64,000 nucleotides of DNA from Mesorhizobium sp. B2-1-8 (lineage in GTDB: Bacteria; Pseudomonadota; Alphaproteobacteria; Rhizobiales; Rhizobiaceae). Made by a program: the position numbers and the translations under genes. Below, one piece after another: positions 43,437-52,744 of the stretch. Each line of letters opens with the position of its first letter. Within the stretch, counting starts at the first letter, position 1. The notes below the pieces were generated by a model that did not search any database, was not told the origin of the DNA, and worked only from the letters and a program-made list of their open reading frames with translations. The DNA is taken from the NCBI RefSeq assembly GCF_006442545.2, contig NZ_CP083952.1, positions 3,511,501 to 3,575,500 on the forward strand, written 5' to 3'.

Positions 43437-44840
43437 TCAGCGAACCATCGCTGTTTCGAGCACCTTGAAAATTCGCTCGTCCGCGCACTGGGCGACGTTG
43501 AAGCGCAGGAAGCGGCTGGCGGACTGCGACAGGCTGAACGCATTGCCGGGTGCCAGCACGATGTTGTCGGCCAGCGCGCGGCGGGCGATTTCGGCCGCGT
43601 CCACCCCGTCCGGCAATCCGCACCACAGGAACAGCCCGGCTGGTTGCTCGATCCAGGGCATGATGCCGATCGCTTTCAGCCGGGCGCTGGTTTCAACCAT
43701 GGCGCGCGCAAGGCGGGCGCGCAGCAAATCCATATGCTTGCGGTAGCTGCCGTCCTTCAGCAGCGTCAGCACCAGTTCGGCCGCCAGCCGTCCGCCGCCG
43801 AAGGTCGTGGCGATCTTGAGGTCGGCCAGGCCCTCGATCCAGTCGCGGGGCGCGGCGATGAAACCGCAGCGGACCGATGCCGACAGCGTCTTGGAGAAAC
43901 TGCCGATCTGGACGACGCGGCTGAGGCCATCGAACGCCGCCAACCTGGGGGCAGGGGTGTGCTCGAAATCGGCGAAGATGTCGTCCTCGACGATCGTCAG
44001 ATCCGACTGGTCGGCCAGCTTGAGCAAACGATGGGCCGTCACTGGAGACAGGATCGCGCCCGTGGGATTGTGGATGGCGGAGTTGGTGATGTAGAGGCGC
44101 GGCCGGTGTTCGGCGAGCGCCTGGGCGAACAACTCTATGTCCGGCCCCGATGGCGTGTAGGGAACGCTGACGACCTTGGCGCGATGGGCGCGCAGCAAAG
44201 CGTGAAAATTGAAATAGCAGGGATCGTCGACCAGCACCGTGTCGCCGGGCTCGATCAGGAACCGGCAGAGCAGGTCGATCGCTTGGGTGCCCGATTCCGT
44301 CAGCATGATCTGTTCGGGCGAAGCTTCGATGCCGTGCCCGGCCATGCGCCGCGCCAGCAATCGGCGTAGCGGCGGCAGCCCGAGCGGCGTGCCGTAATCG
44401 GCAAGCGCGACATCGTCTGCACGTGCCACGGTACGCAGTGCGCGACGCAGCGCGGCCTGAGGCATCCAGGAGGCCGGCAGCCAGCCACAACCGGGTTTTA
44501 GGATCTCGTCGCTGGCATCCAGCGATTGGCGGGAAACCCAGAGCGGATCGACGGCACGGTCGAGCCGGGGACCGATCTCGGCCAAAGACAGAGGCGCCAG
44601 AGACCCGGCGGCATAAAACCCGGAACCCGGCCGGGAGCGAATCGCGCCTTCGGCGGCGAGTCGGTCATAAGCTTCGACGACGGTGGATTTGGACACCTGC
44701 ATGGACTTCGCGAAGGCACGGATCGACGGCAATCGGGTTCCCGGTGTCAGGCTGCGCGCGGCGATCCGCTGACGGATGGTCGCCATGACGCTCTCCACAA
44801 GGGTGCGTGCGCCGTCGGTTTCCAAAGCAAGGTCTGTCAT
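43437..44840 (-). CDS. MocR-type GntR/aminotransferase regulator
   Basis: A 467-residue fusion: N-terminal GntR winged helix (IRQRIAARSLTPGTRLPSIRAFAKSMQVSKSTVVEAYDRL) and a C-terminal class I aminotransferase fold. The PLP lysine is in IGSFSKTLSASVRCGFI, and the aspartate in TIVEDDIFADFEH. Such proteins sense an amine or PLP and regulate a neighbouring gene. It is divergent from an EamA transporter. Start at 44840 or 44861 (ATGGAGGATC...); the first follows GGAGG at a rather long distance. Confidence 0.88.
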   Translation of the reverse strand: MTDLALETDGARTLVESVMATIRQRIAARSLTPGTRLPSIRAFAKSMQVSKSTVVEAYDRLAAEGAIRSRPGSGFYAAGSLAPLSLAEIGPRLDRAVDPLWVSRQSLDASDEILKPGCGWLPASWMPQAALRRALRTVARADDVALADYGTPLGLPPLRRLLARRMAGHGIEASPEQIMLTESGTQAIDLLCRFLIEPGDTVLVDDPCYFNFHALLRAHRAKVVSVPYTPSGPDIELFAQALAEHRPRLYITNSAIHNPTGAILSPVTAHRLLKLADQSDLTIVEDDIFADFEHTPAPRLAAFDGLSRVVQIGSFSKTLSASVRCGFIAAPRDWIEGLADLKIATTFGGGRLAAELVLTLLKDGSYRKHMDLLRARLARAMVETSARLKAIGIMPWIEQPAGLFLWCGLPDGVDAAEIARRALADNIVLAPGNAFSLSQSASRFLRFNVAQCADERIFKVLETAMVR

Positions 44841-44946
44841 CCGTACTGCTCGATCCTCCATTACAGTTTCATCGAATTGTACCCCATTGTCTCTGGCCGC
44901 ACCATGGGCGTCCGCACGATAGAGGGTGAAAGCAATGGAGCCTGCG

Positions 44947-45837
44947 ATGGACAAGACGGCGAGCGGCTGGGTGAACGGATTTATCGGCGTGCTGATCTTC
45001 AGCGGTTCGTTGCCGGCGACGCGTGTGGCGGTGATGGATCTCGATCCGATATTCCTGACATCGGCCCGCGCGGTCATAGCTGGTCTGCTTGGCCTGGCGC
45101 TGCTGCTTGCATTCCGCGAGAAGCGCCCTGGGCGTCATGACTTGCTGTCGCTCGTCATCGTTGCTCTTGGCGTGGTGGTCGGCTTTCCCTTGCTGACGGC
45201 ATTGGCGCTGAAGCATGTCACTTCGGCCCACTCCATCATCTTTGTCGGCCTGCTGCCGCTGGCGACCGCGATCTTCGGCGTGCTGCGCGGCGGTGAACGG
45301 CCCCGGCCGGCCTTCTGGCTGTTCTCATGCCTCGGCAGTGCGCTGGTGGCGGGTTTTGCGCTTGCGCAAGGCGTGACGGCTTCGCCAGTCGGGGATGGGC
45401 TGATGCTTGCGGCCATCATCGCCTGCGGCCTTGGCTACGCCGAGGGTGCGGCATTGTCGCGCAAGCTCGGCGGCTGGCAAGTGATCTGCTGGGCGCTGGT
45501 GCTTTCCCTGCCGGCCATGCTGGTGCTGACTTTGGCGACCCTGCCGCCGTCCTTCGCCAGCGTCGGCTCCACTGCCTGGATCGGTCTTGGCTATGTCTCG
45601 CTGTTCAGCATGCTGATCGGCTTCGTCTTCTGGTATCGCGGCTTGGCCCAAGGCGGCATTGCAGCGGTGGGGCAGCTGCAGCTCCTGCAGCCGTTTTTCG
45701 GGCTCGCACTGGCGGCGACGCTGCTGCACGAGCAGGTCAGCCCGATGATGGTTGTCGTTACACTCGGCGTGGTGCTTTGCGTGTTCGGCGCGAAGAAGTT
45801 CGCCAGGCGGGATTTGCCGCGGCGTGCGGCTGCATAG
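44947..45837 (+). CDS. EamA/DMT-family transporter
   Basis: A 296-residue ten-helix drug/metabolite transporter with two EamA repeats (first IFSGSLPATRVAVMDLDPIF; second ALSRKLGGWQVICWAL ... YVSLFSMLIGFVFWYRGLAQ GGIA). The ATG at 44947 has GGAG six bases upstream; an ATG at 44935 is possible. The divergent MocR regulator is its likely controller. Substrate unknown, perhaps an amino acid or PLP-related compound. Confidence 0.87.
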   Translation: MDKTASGWVNGFIGVLIFSGSLPATRVAVMDLDPIFLTSARAVIAGLLGLALLLAFREKRPGRHDLLSLVIVALGVVVGFPLLTALALKHVTSAHSIIFVGLLPLATAIFGVLRGGERPRPAFWLFSCLGSALVAGFALAQGVTASPVGDGLMLAAIIACGLGYAEGAALSRKLGGWQVICWALVLSLPAMLVLTLATLPPSFASVGSTAWIGLGYVSLFSMLIGFVFWYRGLAQGGIAAVGQLQLLQPFFGLALAATLLHEQVSPMMVVVTLGVVLCVFGAKKFARRDLPRRAAA

Positions 45838-45856
45838 TGATGATGCCGACCCCCGA

Positions 45857-46255
45857 CTAGTTCTTCGTATAGTCAGGCCCAACGCGTGTCGGCAGGCCGT
45901 CGGCGAGTTTCAACCAAGGGAGCTTCTCCTCAAAAGCGACATGCAGCGTGGGTGCGAATTTTTCCGGCTCCTCCATCGCCGCGGCAAAAAAATGCATGAC
46001 ACCAGACATGTTCGTCGAGCGGAAGGACAGCGGCGTTCCGCAGTTATCGCAAAATGTTCTTTCCACACCGGGAGAGGAATTGAATATTTTCGGTGGCTTG
46101 CCCAGCCATCGCCAGTGGCCGTCCAAGACGCCAATGTAGGTGGTCATCGGCGCGGAACATTGTCGCCGACAACTTTCACAATGACAGGCCACGCATGCTT
46201 GCGCCGGCCCATCGACTTCGAAAACCATAGCGCCGCATAAGCAATGACCACGCAT
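45857..46255 (-). CDS. GFA-family (glutathione-dependent formaldehyde-activating type) zinc protein
   Basis: A 132-residue protein of the GFA/CENP-V fold. Zinc-binding cysteines are clear: MRGHCLCGAM, CHCESCRRQCSAP and FCDNCGTPLSF. Most members have no known substrate, so formaldehyde activation should not be assumed. GGAGAG five bases upstream fixes the ATG at 46255. Its upstream region is cut by the IS element 188 bp away. Confidence 0.87.
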   Translation of the reverse strand: MRGHCLCGAMVFEVDGPAQACVACHCESCRRQCSAPMTTYIGVLDGHWRWLGKPPKIFNSSPGVERTFCDNCGTPLSFRSTNMSGVMHFFAAAMEEPEKFAPTLHVAFEEKLPWLKLADGLPTRVGPDYTKN

Positions 46256-46443
46256 GGAAACTCTCCTCAAGTCACTGACCCAATAAGTTGTACCGGGCGT
46301 GGTGGGAGAGTCGCCATGAGGTGCGCCGAGTTGGCGCTCAATTGCGACATTGCCGATGAAAGTACCAGCGGCGCCTTCTGTCTGTCGAGCATGACCTTGG
46401 CGGCCATCAGATTGTCGCCTCACTTTATGAATCCGCAGTCTAG

Positions 46444-47876
46444 CACTACTTTGGCAGATTTTTAGTTCTGGGAGCGTTTTGAGGATTCCCAAGAGCGGTT
46501 TTGCGTGATTCATGAGAGGTCGGCTGTTGGAGGGGCCGGCCATGAACAGGGATTGGCAAGTCGATCTGGAGCAGTGGCTTGAGCCGTTCGTCTCGGCGTT
46601 GAGGCACAAGACGCGTGCGCGGATGTGTCCGGCCTATATTGCTGGGCTGATTGGCCTTGGGGATCGCAAGAGCATCCAACCGATGGCGGCGCGCGACGCA
46701 GGCGTCAATTATGACCAGCTGCACCACTTCATCGCGAGCGGCGTGTGGGATGCTGCGCCGCTGGAGAAGGTGCTACTTGCGGAGGCCGACAGACAAGTTG
46801 GCGGGAACGATGCGTGGCTGATCGTGGACGACACCGCGCTCCCCAAGAAGGGGCGCCACTCGGTCGGCGTCGCGCCGCAATATGCCTCGGCGCTTGGCAA
46901 GAACGCCAACTGCCAGACGCTGGTGTCGCTGACGCTGGCCTCTGGCGAAGTGCCGGTCATGGTGGGGCTGCGGCTGTTTCTGCCCGAGAGCTGGACTTCC
47001 GATCCCGCCCGGCTCGACCGTGCCGGTGTGCCCGCGGACCATCGTGCCTACAGGACCAAGCCCGAAATCGCGCTGGCCGAGATCGACCGGGCTCGCGCAG
47101 CCGGCCTACGCTTTGGCTGCGTGCTCGCCGATGCCGGATATGGCTTGAGCGCCCCCTTCCGGCAGGCGCTCACCGAGCGCGGCCTTACCTGGGCCGTCGG
47201 TATCCCGTTCAAGCAGAAGGTCTATCCCGCCGACGTGGCAATGATCTTTCCCCTTGCCGGACGCGGCCGTCCGCGCCAGCGGCATATCCCCGATGTGAAG
47301 TCGATGACCGCGCAGGCGATGCTGGAGACAGCCCCATGGCGTGCGGTCAGTTGGCGGCGTGGCACCAAAGGCCGCCTCTCGGCGCGCTTCGCCGCTGTCC
47401 GTGTCCGGGTTGCAGATGGCCCACCCCAGCGCATCCGCGACATGGGCGCTCAGCATCTGCCCGGCGAGGAGGTCTGGGTGATCGGCGAGCACCGCTCGAC
47501 CGGCGAGCGCAAATACTACCTCTCCAACTTGCCCGCCGACACCCCGCTCAAGCAGATCGCAGGCGCCATCAAGGCGCGCTGGGTCTGCGAACAGGCGCAT
47601 CAGCAGCTCAAGGAGGAACTTGGCCTCGACCACTTCGAGGGGCGCTCATGGACGGGCCTGCACCGGCACGCGCTGATGACTATGATCGCCTACGCTTTCC
47701 TGCAATCTCGCCGTCTCAAACAAGCGGGAGGGGGAAAAAAGAATCCTTGGCCCGCCGCCCCAACCGAGCCTACCCGCCGTCAGGCAAGCCATCCTCACCG
47801 CGCTCGCGCAGCCGCCCCCAATCCGTTGTCCCCACTGCCGCAGAACCCTCTCTGCTAAAGATCTGCCAAAGTAGTG
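46444..47876. mobile_element. IS701-family insertion sequence
   Basis: A 1433-bp element with perfect 16-bp terminal inverted repeats CACTACTTTGGCAGAT (46444-46459) and ATCTGCCAAAGTAGTG (47861-47876). Both ends are flanked by CTAG (46440-46443 and 47877-47880), a 4-bp target duplication of the YTAR type used by IS701 elements. It encodes one transposase on the plus strand. The right CTAG supplies the stop codon of the neighbouring alcohol dehydrogenase. Confidence 0.92.
46542..47858 (+). CDS. IS701-family transposase, C-terminus frameshifted
   Basis: A DDE transposase of about 438 residues in this frame. Catalytic acidic residues are in WLIVDDTALPKKG, CVLADAGYG and the VCEQAHQQLKEELGLDHFEG region. 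GGAGGGG eight bases upstream supports the ATG at 46542. After RRLKQAGGGKK (47733-47741, a G5A6 run) the frame continues with a Pro/Arg-rich tail. The other frame reads KRILGPPPQPSLPAVRQAI and on to CPHCRRTLSAKDLPK with a stop at 47874 inside the right repeat, which looks like the original end. One inserted base in the run would explain this. Confidence 0.85.
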   Translation: MNRDWQVDLEQWLEPFVSALRHKTRARMCPAYIAGLIGLGDRKSIQPMAARDAGVNYDQLHHFIASGVWDAAPLEKVLLAEADRQVGGNDAWLIVDDTALPKKGRHSVGVAPQYASALGKNANCQTLVSLTLASGEVPVMVGLRLFLPESWTSDPARLDRAGVPADHRAYRTKPEIALAEIDRARAAGLRFGCVLADAGYGLSAPFRQALTERGLTWAVGIPFKQKVYPADVAMIFPLAGRGRPRQRHIPDVKSMTAQAMLETAPWRAVSWRRGTKGRLSARFAAVRVRVADGPPQRIRDMGAQHLPGEEVWVIGEHRSTGERKYYLSNLPADTPLKQIAGAIKARWVCEQAHQQLKEELGLDHFEGRSWTGLHRHALMTMIAYAFLQSRRLKQAGGGKKNPWPAAPTEPTRRQASHPHRARAAAPNPLSPLPQNPLC

Positions 47877-48917
47877 CTAGAACTTCGTCACCACGCCGAT
47901 GCCGATGCCCTCGAAACCGCCCATCGCCATCAAGGCTGCGGGCGCCTCGTCAAGGCTGATCTTCTTGCCGACCAGCAGTTCGGGCTTGAGTTGGCCGTGG
48001 CGGATCATCTCCATCATCGCGGGGTAGCGATAGGCCTGCATACCGTGACTGCCGAGGATTTCGAGTTCGAAGGCGATCACCTTGTCCATCGGCACTTGCG
48101 GGCGGGCGTGCTCGCCCAGCATCAGGCCGACCTGCACGTGACGGCCGCGCCGGCGCAGATTGGCGATCGAGTTGAAGGACGTCGTGGGGTGGCCCAGCGC
48201 GTCCATCGACATGTGGGCTCCGCCATTGGTGATCTGCTTGACCGCCTTGACCACGTTCGGCGTCGTCGAAGCGTTGATGGTCGCCACGGCACCGATCTTT
48301 TTGGCGAAGTCCAGCTTTTCCTCGGTGAGGTCGATGGCGATGACATTGGCGCCCACCGAACTGGCGATCATGATCGCCGACAGGCCGACGCCGCCGCAGC
48401 CATGCACCGCCACCCATTCACCCGGCGTCACACGGCCCTGGTCGACGATGGCGCGGAACGAGGTGACGAAACGGCAGCCGAGGCTGGCGGCGGTGGCGAA
48501 TTCCATTTCGTCGGGCAGGCGCACCAGATTGGTGTCGGCGTGTTCGATGGCGACATATTCGGCGAATGAGCCCCAGGCGTTGAAGCCAGGCTGGGATTGG
48601 TGCTCGCAGACCTGATGATTGCCTGATGTGCATTCGAAGCAGTGGCCGCAACCGACGGCAAACGGCACGGTGACGCGTTCGCCCGCCTTCCAGCGGGTGA
48701 CGTGCTTGCCGGCGGCGACAACGATTCCGGCCAGTTCGTGGCCCGGCACGTGGGGCAGGCGGATATCGGCGTCATGGCCCATCCAGCCGTGCCAGTCGCT
48801 GCGGCAGAGCCCGGTCGCTTCGACCTTGATGACGACGCCATCGGCAGCCGGCTTCGGATCGGGCACGGTCCGGATGGTCGGCGCTTCGCCGAATTTCTCG
48901 AAGACCACGGCTTTCAT
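47877..48917 (-). CDS. Zinc-dependent alcohol dehydrogenase
   Basis: A 346-residue medium-chain dehydrogenase. Catalytic zinc ligands are present ([17 protein letters not shown]) together with the structural zinc lobe ([17 protein letters not shown]) and NAD motif [11 protein letters not shown]. It oxidises an alcohol or reduces an aldehyde with NAD(P). Its last codons GTG-ACG-AAG-TTC are followed by TAG drawn from the CTAG duplication of the IS element, so the coding sequence is complete despite the insertion. Confidence 0.9.
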   Translation of the reverse strand: MKAVVFEKFGEAPTIRTVPDPKPAADGVVIKVEATGLCRSDWHGWMGHDADIRLPHVPGHELAGIVVAAGKHVTRWKAGERVTVPFAVGCGHCFECTSGNHQVCEHQSQPGFNAWGSFAEYVAIEHADTNLVRLPDEMEFATAASLGCRFVTSFRAIVDQGRVTPGEWVAVHGCGGVGLSAIMIASSVGANVIAIDLTEEKLDFAKKIGAVATINASTTPNVVKAVKQITNGGAHMSMDALGHPTTSFNSIANLRRRGRHVQVGLMLGEHARPQVPMDKVIAFELEILGSHGMQAYRYPAMMEMIRHGQLKPELLVGKKISLDEAPAALMAMGGFEGIGIGVVTKF

Positions 48918-48978
48918 CGGTCACTCCACCCTTGAGACGGCGCGCATTGTGAGAAACGATAGCCGATTCCTTGACCGG

Positions 48979-49128
48979 TCAAGCGGAAATCGTTTCCGCG
49001 ACGCCAACGGAGTAGGCGAATGGCGGTTCGTCGTTTTCCTCCAGCACATAGGGGATGTGGCAGCCATACGCCTCGATATCGGCCAGCGCCTTTGCCTCGC
49101 CGGCATCGGTGGCTTCTCTATTCGGCAT
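48979..49128 (-). pseudogene. DUF4262 protein, truncated N-terminal fragment
   Basis: A 49-residue open frame (MPNREATDAGEAKALADIEA, then YGCHIPYVLEENDEPPFAYS and VGVAETISA). This matches the N-terminus of DUF4262 proteins, which are usually about 150 residues or more; the rest is missing. Its ATG lies 11 bases inside the 3' end of maiA, so it may be translated by coupling. No function is known for the family. Confidence 0.55.
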
Positions 49129-49768
49129 CGATCTGGTTCTGTGGCGCGGCTTTCTGGAAGGCGGGTAGCGCCATGCAGGCGGCGTTGATGCGCGCGATTG
49201 TCGGATAAGGCGTCATATCGACGCCGAAACGGGCATTGCTGGTGACTTGCGCGGCAAGGCAGATGTCGGCCAGCCCCGGCGTGTCGCCGTGACAGAATGC
49301 GCCGGTTTCGGGCGAAGCCGTCAGCAATTGCTCGAGCGGCGCAAAACCCTCATTGACCCAATGCCGGAACCAGTTGGCGACATCCTGGTCGCCGGCGCCG
49401 AACAGGGTGCGCAGCGAGGTCAGCACGCGCAGATTGTTCACAGGGTGGATGTCGCAGGCGATGATCTGCGCCAGCATTCTTACCCGTGCCCTGTTTGGCG
49501 GGTCTTTCGGCAACAGCGGGGGTTCAGGTATGGTCTCGTCGAGAAATTCGATGATCGCCAGCGATTGCGTCAGGAGCATGCCGTCGCTCCAGACCAGGGC
49601 CGGCACAAGCCCCTGCGGATTGACCGCGAGATAGGCCGCCTCCAGATGCTCGCCGTGGCGTAGGTGATGCGGGATGTAGTCATAGTCCACCCCCTTCACC
49701 TCCAGGGCGATCCGCACCCGGTGCGAAGTAGACGAGCGGAAGTAGTTGTGCAGGACAATGTCGCTCAT
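49118..49768 (-). CDS. maiA: Maleylacetoacetate/maleylpyruvate isomerase (zeta-class GST)
   Basis: A 216-residue glutathione transferase of the zeta class: the N-terminal thioredoxin fold has the SSTSHRVRIAL signature at residues 12-22 and the C-terminal helical domain is complete (LAQIIACDIHPVNNLRVL). It isomerises maleylacetoacetate or maleylpyruvate with glutathione. The ATG overlaps the stop of the fumarylacetoacetase-family gene as ATGA. With that partner a role in gentisate (NagL-like) or homogentisate breakdown follows. Confidence 0.9.
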   Translation of the reverse strand: MSDIVLHNYFRSSTSHRVRIALEVKGVDYDYIPHHLRHGEHLEAAYLAVNPQGLVPALVWSDGMLLTQSLAIIEFLDETIPEPPLLPKDPPNRARVRMLAQIIACDIHPVNNLRVLTSLRTLFGAGDQDVANWFRHWVNEGFAPLEQLLTASPETGAFCHGDTPGLADICLAAQVTSNARFGVDMTPYPTIARINAACMALPAFQKAAPQNQIDAE

Positions 49769-50463
49769 GACTTCGGCTGGCCGATGGTCACTTCGATCGT
49801 GCCGATGCCGTCGACCCCGCCTGATATCGTCTCGCCTGGCTTGATCGCGCCGACACCGGCGGGCGTGCCGGTGAAGATCAGGTCGCCGGCCTGCAATTCC
49901 ACGCCTTCGCTGCAGATCGAAACGATATCGGCGATCGGCCAAATCAGCTCGGCGAGGTCGGCATCCTGTTTCACCGCGCCGTCGACGGCGAGCCAGATAC
50001 GCCCCTTGGCTGGATGGCCGGCTTTTTGTGCCGGGACCAGCGGGCCGCAAGGCGCGGAACGGTCGAACGCCTTCGACCAATCCCAGGGCCGGGCCGCCTT
50101 CTTGGCGGCATCCTGCAGGTCGCGGCGGGTGAGGTCGATGCCGACGGCATAGCCCCAGACATGGTCCAGCGCCTTGTCGCGGGATATGCGAAAGCCTGAC
50201 GTACCGATCGCCACCACCAGCTCGATCTCGAAGTGGAGGTTTTGCGTCAGCGGCGGGTAGGGGATTTCAGCGCCGGAATCGACCACCGCGTCGGCCGGTT
50301 TGGTGAAGAAGAAGGGCGGATCGCGCTCGTCATTGCCGAATTCGCGCGCATGCGCCGCGTAGTTGCGGCCAACGCAGAAAATACGCCGCACGGCAAAGCG
50401 TTCGCCGGAATCCGCAATGGCGACAGAAGGCGTTGGCGGGACGGGAAGGACGAAGGCGGTCAT
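49765..50463 (-). CDS. Fumarylacetoacetate hydrolase family, probable fumarylpyruvate hydrolase
   Basis: A 232-residue FAH-fold enzyme: IFCVGRNYAAHAREFG, metal site LHFEIELVVAIG, GYAVGIDLTRRDLQ and C-terminal GDLIFTGTPAGVGAI. The short form resembles fumarylpyruvate hydrolase (NagK), which cleaves fumarylpyruvate into fumarate and pyruvate at the end of the gentisate pathway. Directly followed by the isomerase that would make its substrate. The start at 50463 is by homology. Gentisate dioxygenase is not in the window. Confidence 0.85.
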   Translation of the reverse strand: MTAFVLPVPPTPSVAIADSGERFAVRRIFCVGRNYAAHAREFGNDERDPPFFFTKPADAVVDSGAEIPYPPLTQNLHFEIELVVAIGTSGFRISRDKALDHVWGYAVGIDLTRRDLQDAAKKAARPWDWSKAFDRSAPCGPLVPAQKAGHPAKGRIWLAVDGAVKQDADLAELIWPIADIVSICSEGVELQAGDLIFTGTPAGVGAIKPGETISGGVDGIGTIEVTIGQPKS

Positions 50464-50682
50464 GGCTGTCTCTGCGTTTGATGGCGGCACATTCGGCCGA
50501 TTTCGGGGGGCGGGCAAGGCGTCGCTTTTCGTAAAGCACGGGCTTTGCCGCTGCTGGATAAGGAATTCGGGCTTCCCATCATTTTTACAGCAATGAATCC
50601 GTCAACAGGCGATAGACTATTTGCCAATAATCCGGTCACAGTCTGGAGACTATGGTGTGCCCGGTAAACCGGAACGAGCCCT

Positions 50683-51366
50683 ATGACCCCTCCCACCGAT
50701 CGTGCCCGGTTTCTTATCATCGACGACCATCCGCTGTTTCGCGAGGCGCTGCACAGCGCCGTCCAAATGGCCTATCCCGAGGTCGATACGGTCGAGGCGC
50801 GCTCGATTGCGGAGGCGCTGGATCTGCTGGCCGACGCAAAGCCTTTCGACCTTGCGCTTCTCGACCTCAGCATGCCCGACGTGCACGGCTTCGACGGGCT
50901 GCTGCAGCTCAGGACCCGCTATCCGCGGCTGCCGGTGGTGATCGTATCGGGCTATGAGGAGCCGAGGATCATCTCCGAGGCCCTGTCCTATGGGGCTGCC
51001 GGCTTCATTCCGAAATCGGCGCGCAAGAGCGATCTCGCCGCTGCAATCCGGTCGGTGATGGAGGGCGCGATCTATGTGCCGGAAACCTATGAGGGCATGC
51101 CGCCGGGCGCTCACAGCACCGATCGCGCCGACATGCTCCAGCGCCTTTCCAAGCTGACGCCGCAGCAATTGCGGGTGCTGCAGATGCTGCGCCAGGGCCT
51201 GCTCAACAAGCAGATCGCCTACGAGCTGCAGGTCGGCGAGACCACGGTCAAGGCGCATGTCTCGGAGATCCTGCGCAAGCTCAACGTCTACAGCCGCACG
51301 CAGGCGGTGATCGAGGTATCGAAGCTGGACAATGCCGAGTTGTTTCGCGATCAGGCTGGGTTTTGA
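50683..51366 (+). CDS. LuxR-type (NarL/FixJ) response regulator
   Basis: A 227-residue regulator: receiver domain with acidic pair D14-D15, phospho-acceptor D61 in LALLDLSMPD and K111 in GFIPKSARK, then a LuxR helix-turn-helix from about 155 (LTPQQLRVLQMLRQGLLNKQIAYELQVGETTVKAHVSEIL). It ends 24 bp before the convergent hybrid kinase, and is its probable partner, though the kinase has its own receiver. Confidence 0.9.
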   Translation: MTPPTDRARFLIIDDHPLFREALHSAVQMAYPEVDTVEARSIAEALDLLADAKPFDLALLDLSMPDVHGFDGLLQLRTRYPRLPVVIVSGYEEPRIISEALSYGAAGFIPKSARKSDLAAAIRSVMEGAIYVPETYEGMPPGAHSTDRADMLQRLSKLTPQQLRVLQMLRQGLLNKQIAYELQVGETTVKAHVSEILRKLNVYSRTQAVIEVSKLDNAELFRDQAGF

Positions 51367-51390
51367 GCCATTAACTCTCCGCTGGGGACC

Positions 51391-52731
51391 CTAAGCCAGC
51401 AGATGCGCCAGCAGCGCGCGCAGTTGCGCGGGCTTCAGCGGCTTGCGCATCAGTTCGATGCCTGCCGAGCGGGCGGCCTTGGCGACGGCCTCCGAGCCGT
51501 CGGCGGTGACGATCAGCGCCGGCACGGCGCGGCCGAGATAGTCGCGGACCTCCGATATGGTGGCGGTGCCGAGGTCGCCGCCGTCGAGATGCTGGTCAGC
51601 GATGACGATGTCGGGCACCCAGTCGGTATCGCCGAGCATGTCGAGCGCATCGTCGGTCGAGGTCGCGGCGCGCACTAGGCACTGCCAGCGTTCGAGCAGG
51701 AAGGTCATGGCGTCCAGCACCTCGGCGTCGTTCTCGACAAGCAGCACCTTGGTGCCGAACAGGCCGTAGCCGCGCGGTCGCTCCATGCTGGCGGCGCTGG
51801 CGATGGCATCGGCCGGTGCGCCGAGGCCGACGGGAACATCGATATGGAAGATGGTGCCGCGGCCGACCTTGGATGAAAACGTCACGGGGTGGCCGAGCGC
51901 GCCGGCCATGCGGCGCACGATGGCGAGCCCGAGCCCAAGCCCGCCGCCATCGAGCTCGGCATTGGCCGGCGAGGTGCCGCGATGGAACTCCTCGAACACC
52001 GCCTCGCGCTGGTCCTCGGGAATGCCGCAGCCCGTGTCGGCGACATCGATGCGGATAGTGTCGCCGCGATGGCGAGTGCCGACAAGGACGCCGCCCGAGC
52101 GTGTATAGACCAGCGCGTTGGAGAGGATGTTCTGCAGGATGCGGCGCAACAGCGTCCTGTCCGAGCGGACCACCGCATTGACCGGCCGGAATTTCAGCGA
52201 CAGCCCCTTCAATTCCGCCACGGGCTGAAAATCCGAGCGCAGCGACGAGAACAACGCCTCCAGGCTGACGTCGCCGATGTCGGGCTGGACCACGCCGGCG
52301 TCGAGCTTGGAAATGTCGAGCAAGGTGCGCAGCAGGTCTTCCATCGTCTCCAGCGAGCGCTCGACCTGCCGCACCAGCTTTTTTCCCTCGTCACTGGTTT
52401 GCACCTCGGCGAGCGCCGAGACGGACAGGTGGGCGGCGTTCAGCGGCTGCAGCACGTCGTGGCTGGCGGCGGCGAGAAACCTTGTCTTGGACAGGTTCGC
52501 CAGCTCGGCGTTTTCCTTGGCGGCGCTGAGGTCGATGTTCGACTGTTCCAGCCTGCGCAAGGTCGAATGCAGTTCCTCGGTGCGCGTGCGCACCCGGTTT
52601 TCCAGCGAGATCGCGGTCTGGAACAGCGAAAAGGCATTGCCTTGCTGGTCCATCGAGCGCTCGACGCGGCTGACCAGGGCGGCGTTGATCTTCTTCAGCC
52701 TGTCGAGATCGTTTATGTCCCTGAGCGGCAT
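51391..52731 (-). CDS. Hybrid sensor histidine kinase (NahK/ErcS'-like)
   Basis: A 446-residue cytoplasmic kinase. There is no membrane segment. A coiled-coil region (about 1-80) leads to the H-box with H91 in ASHDVLQPLNAAHL, then the ATPase domain with N-box NILSNALVY, G1 ADTGCGIPED and G2 GGGLGLGLAIV. A C-terminal receiver has D379 in IVIADQHLDGG. It is encoded 13 bp after the FIST protein, whose signal it probably reads. The H-box matches the orphan kinases that talk to LuxR-type regulators. Confidence 0.9.
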   Translation of the reverse strand: MPLRDINDLDRLKKINAALVSRVERSMDQQGNAFSLFQTAISLENRVRTRTEELHSTLRRLEQSNIDLSAAKENAELANLSKTRFLAAASHDVLQPLNAAHLSVSALAEVQTSDEGKKLVRQVERSLETMEDLLRTLLDISKLDAGVVQPDIGDVSLEALFSSLRSDFQPVAELKGLSLKFRPVNAVVRSDRTLLRRILQNILSNALVYTRSGGVLVGTRHRGDTIRIDVADTGCGIPEDQREAVFEEFHRGTSPANAELDGGGLGLGLAIVRRMAGALGHPVTFSSKVGRGTIFHIDVPVGLGAPADAIASAASMERPRGYGLFGTKVLLVENDAEVLDAMTFLLERWQCLVRAATSTDDALDMLGDTDWVPDIVIADQHLDGGDLGTATISEVRDYLGRAVPALIVTADGSEAVAKAARSAGIELMRKPLKPAQLRALLAHLLA

Positions 52732-52744
52732 CCCGGTTCGCCGC

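Noticed and set aside
46278..46420. 46-codon frame on the minus strand between the IS and the GFA gene (MAAKVMLDRQKAPLVLSS...)
   Set aside because: No recognisable family, poor ribosome-site spacing; could be chance in a high-GC region.
47735..47741. A_AAA_AAG slippery heptamer suggesting programmed -1 frameshifting in the transposase
   Set aside because: The -1 frame leads to an unrelated Arg/Pro-rich tail that runs out of the element; the homologous C-terminus is in the +1 frame.
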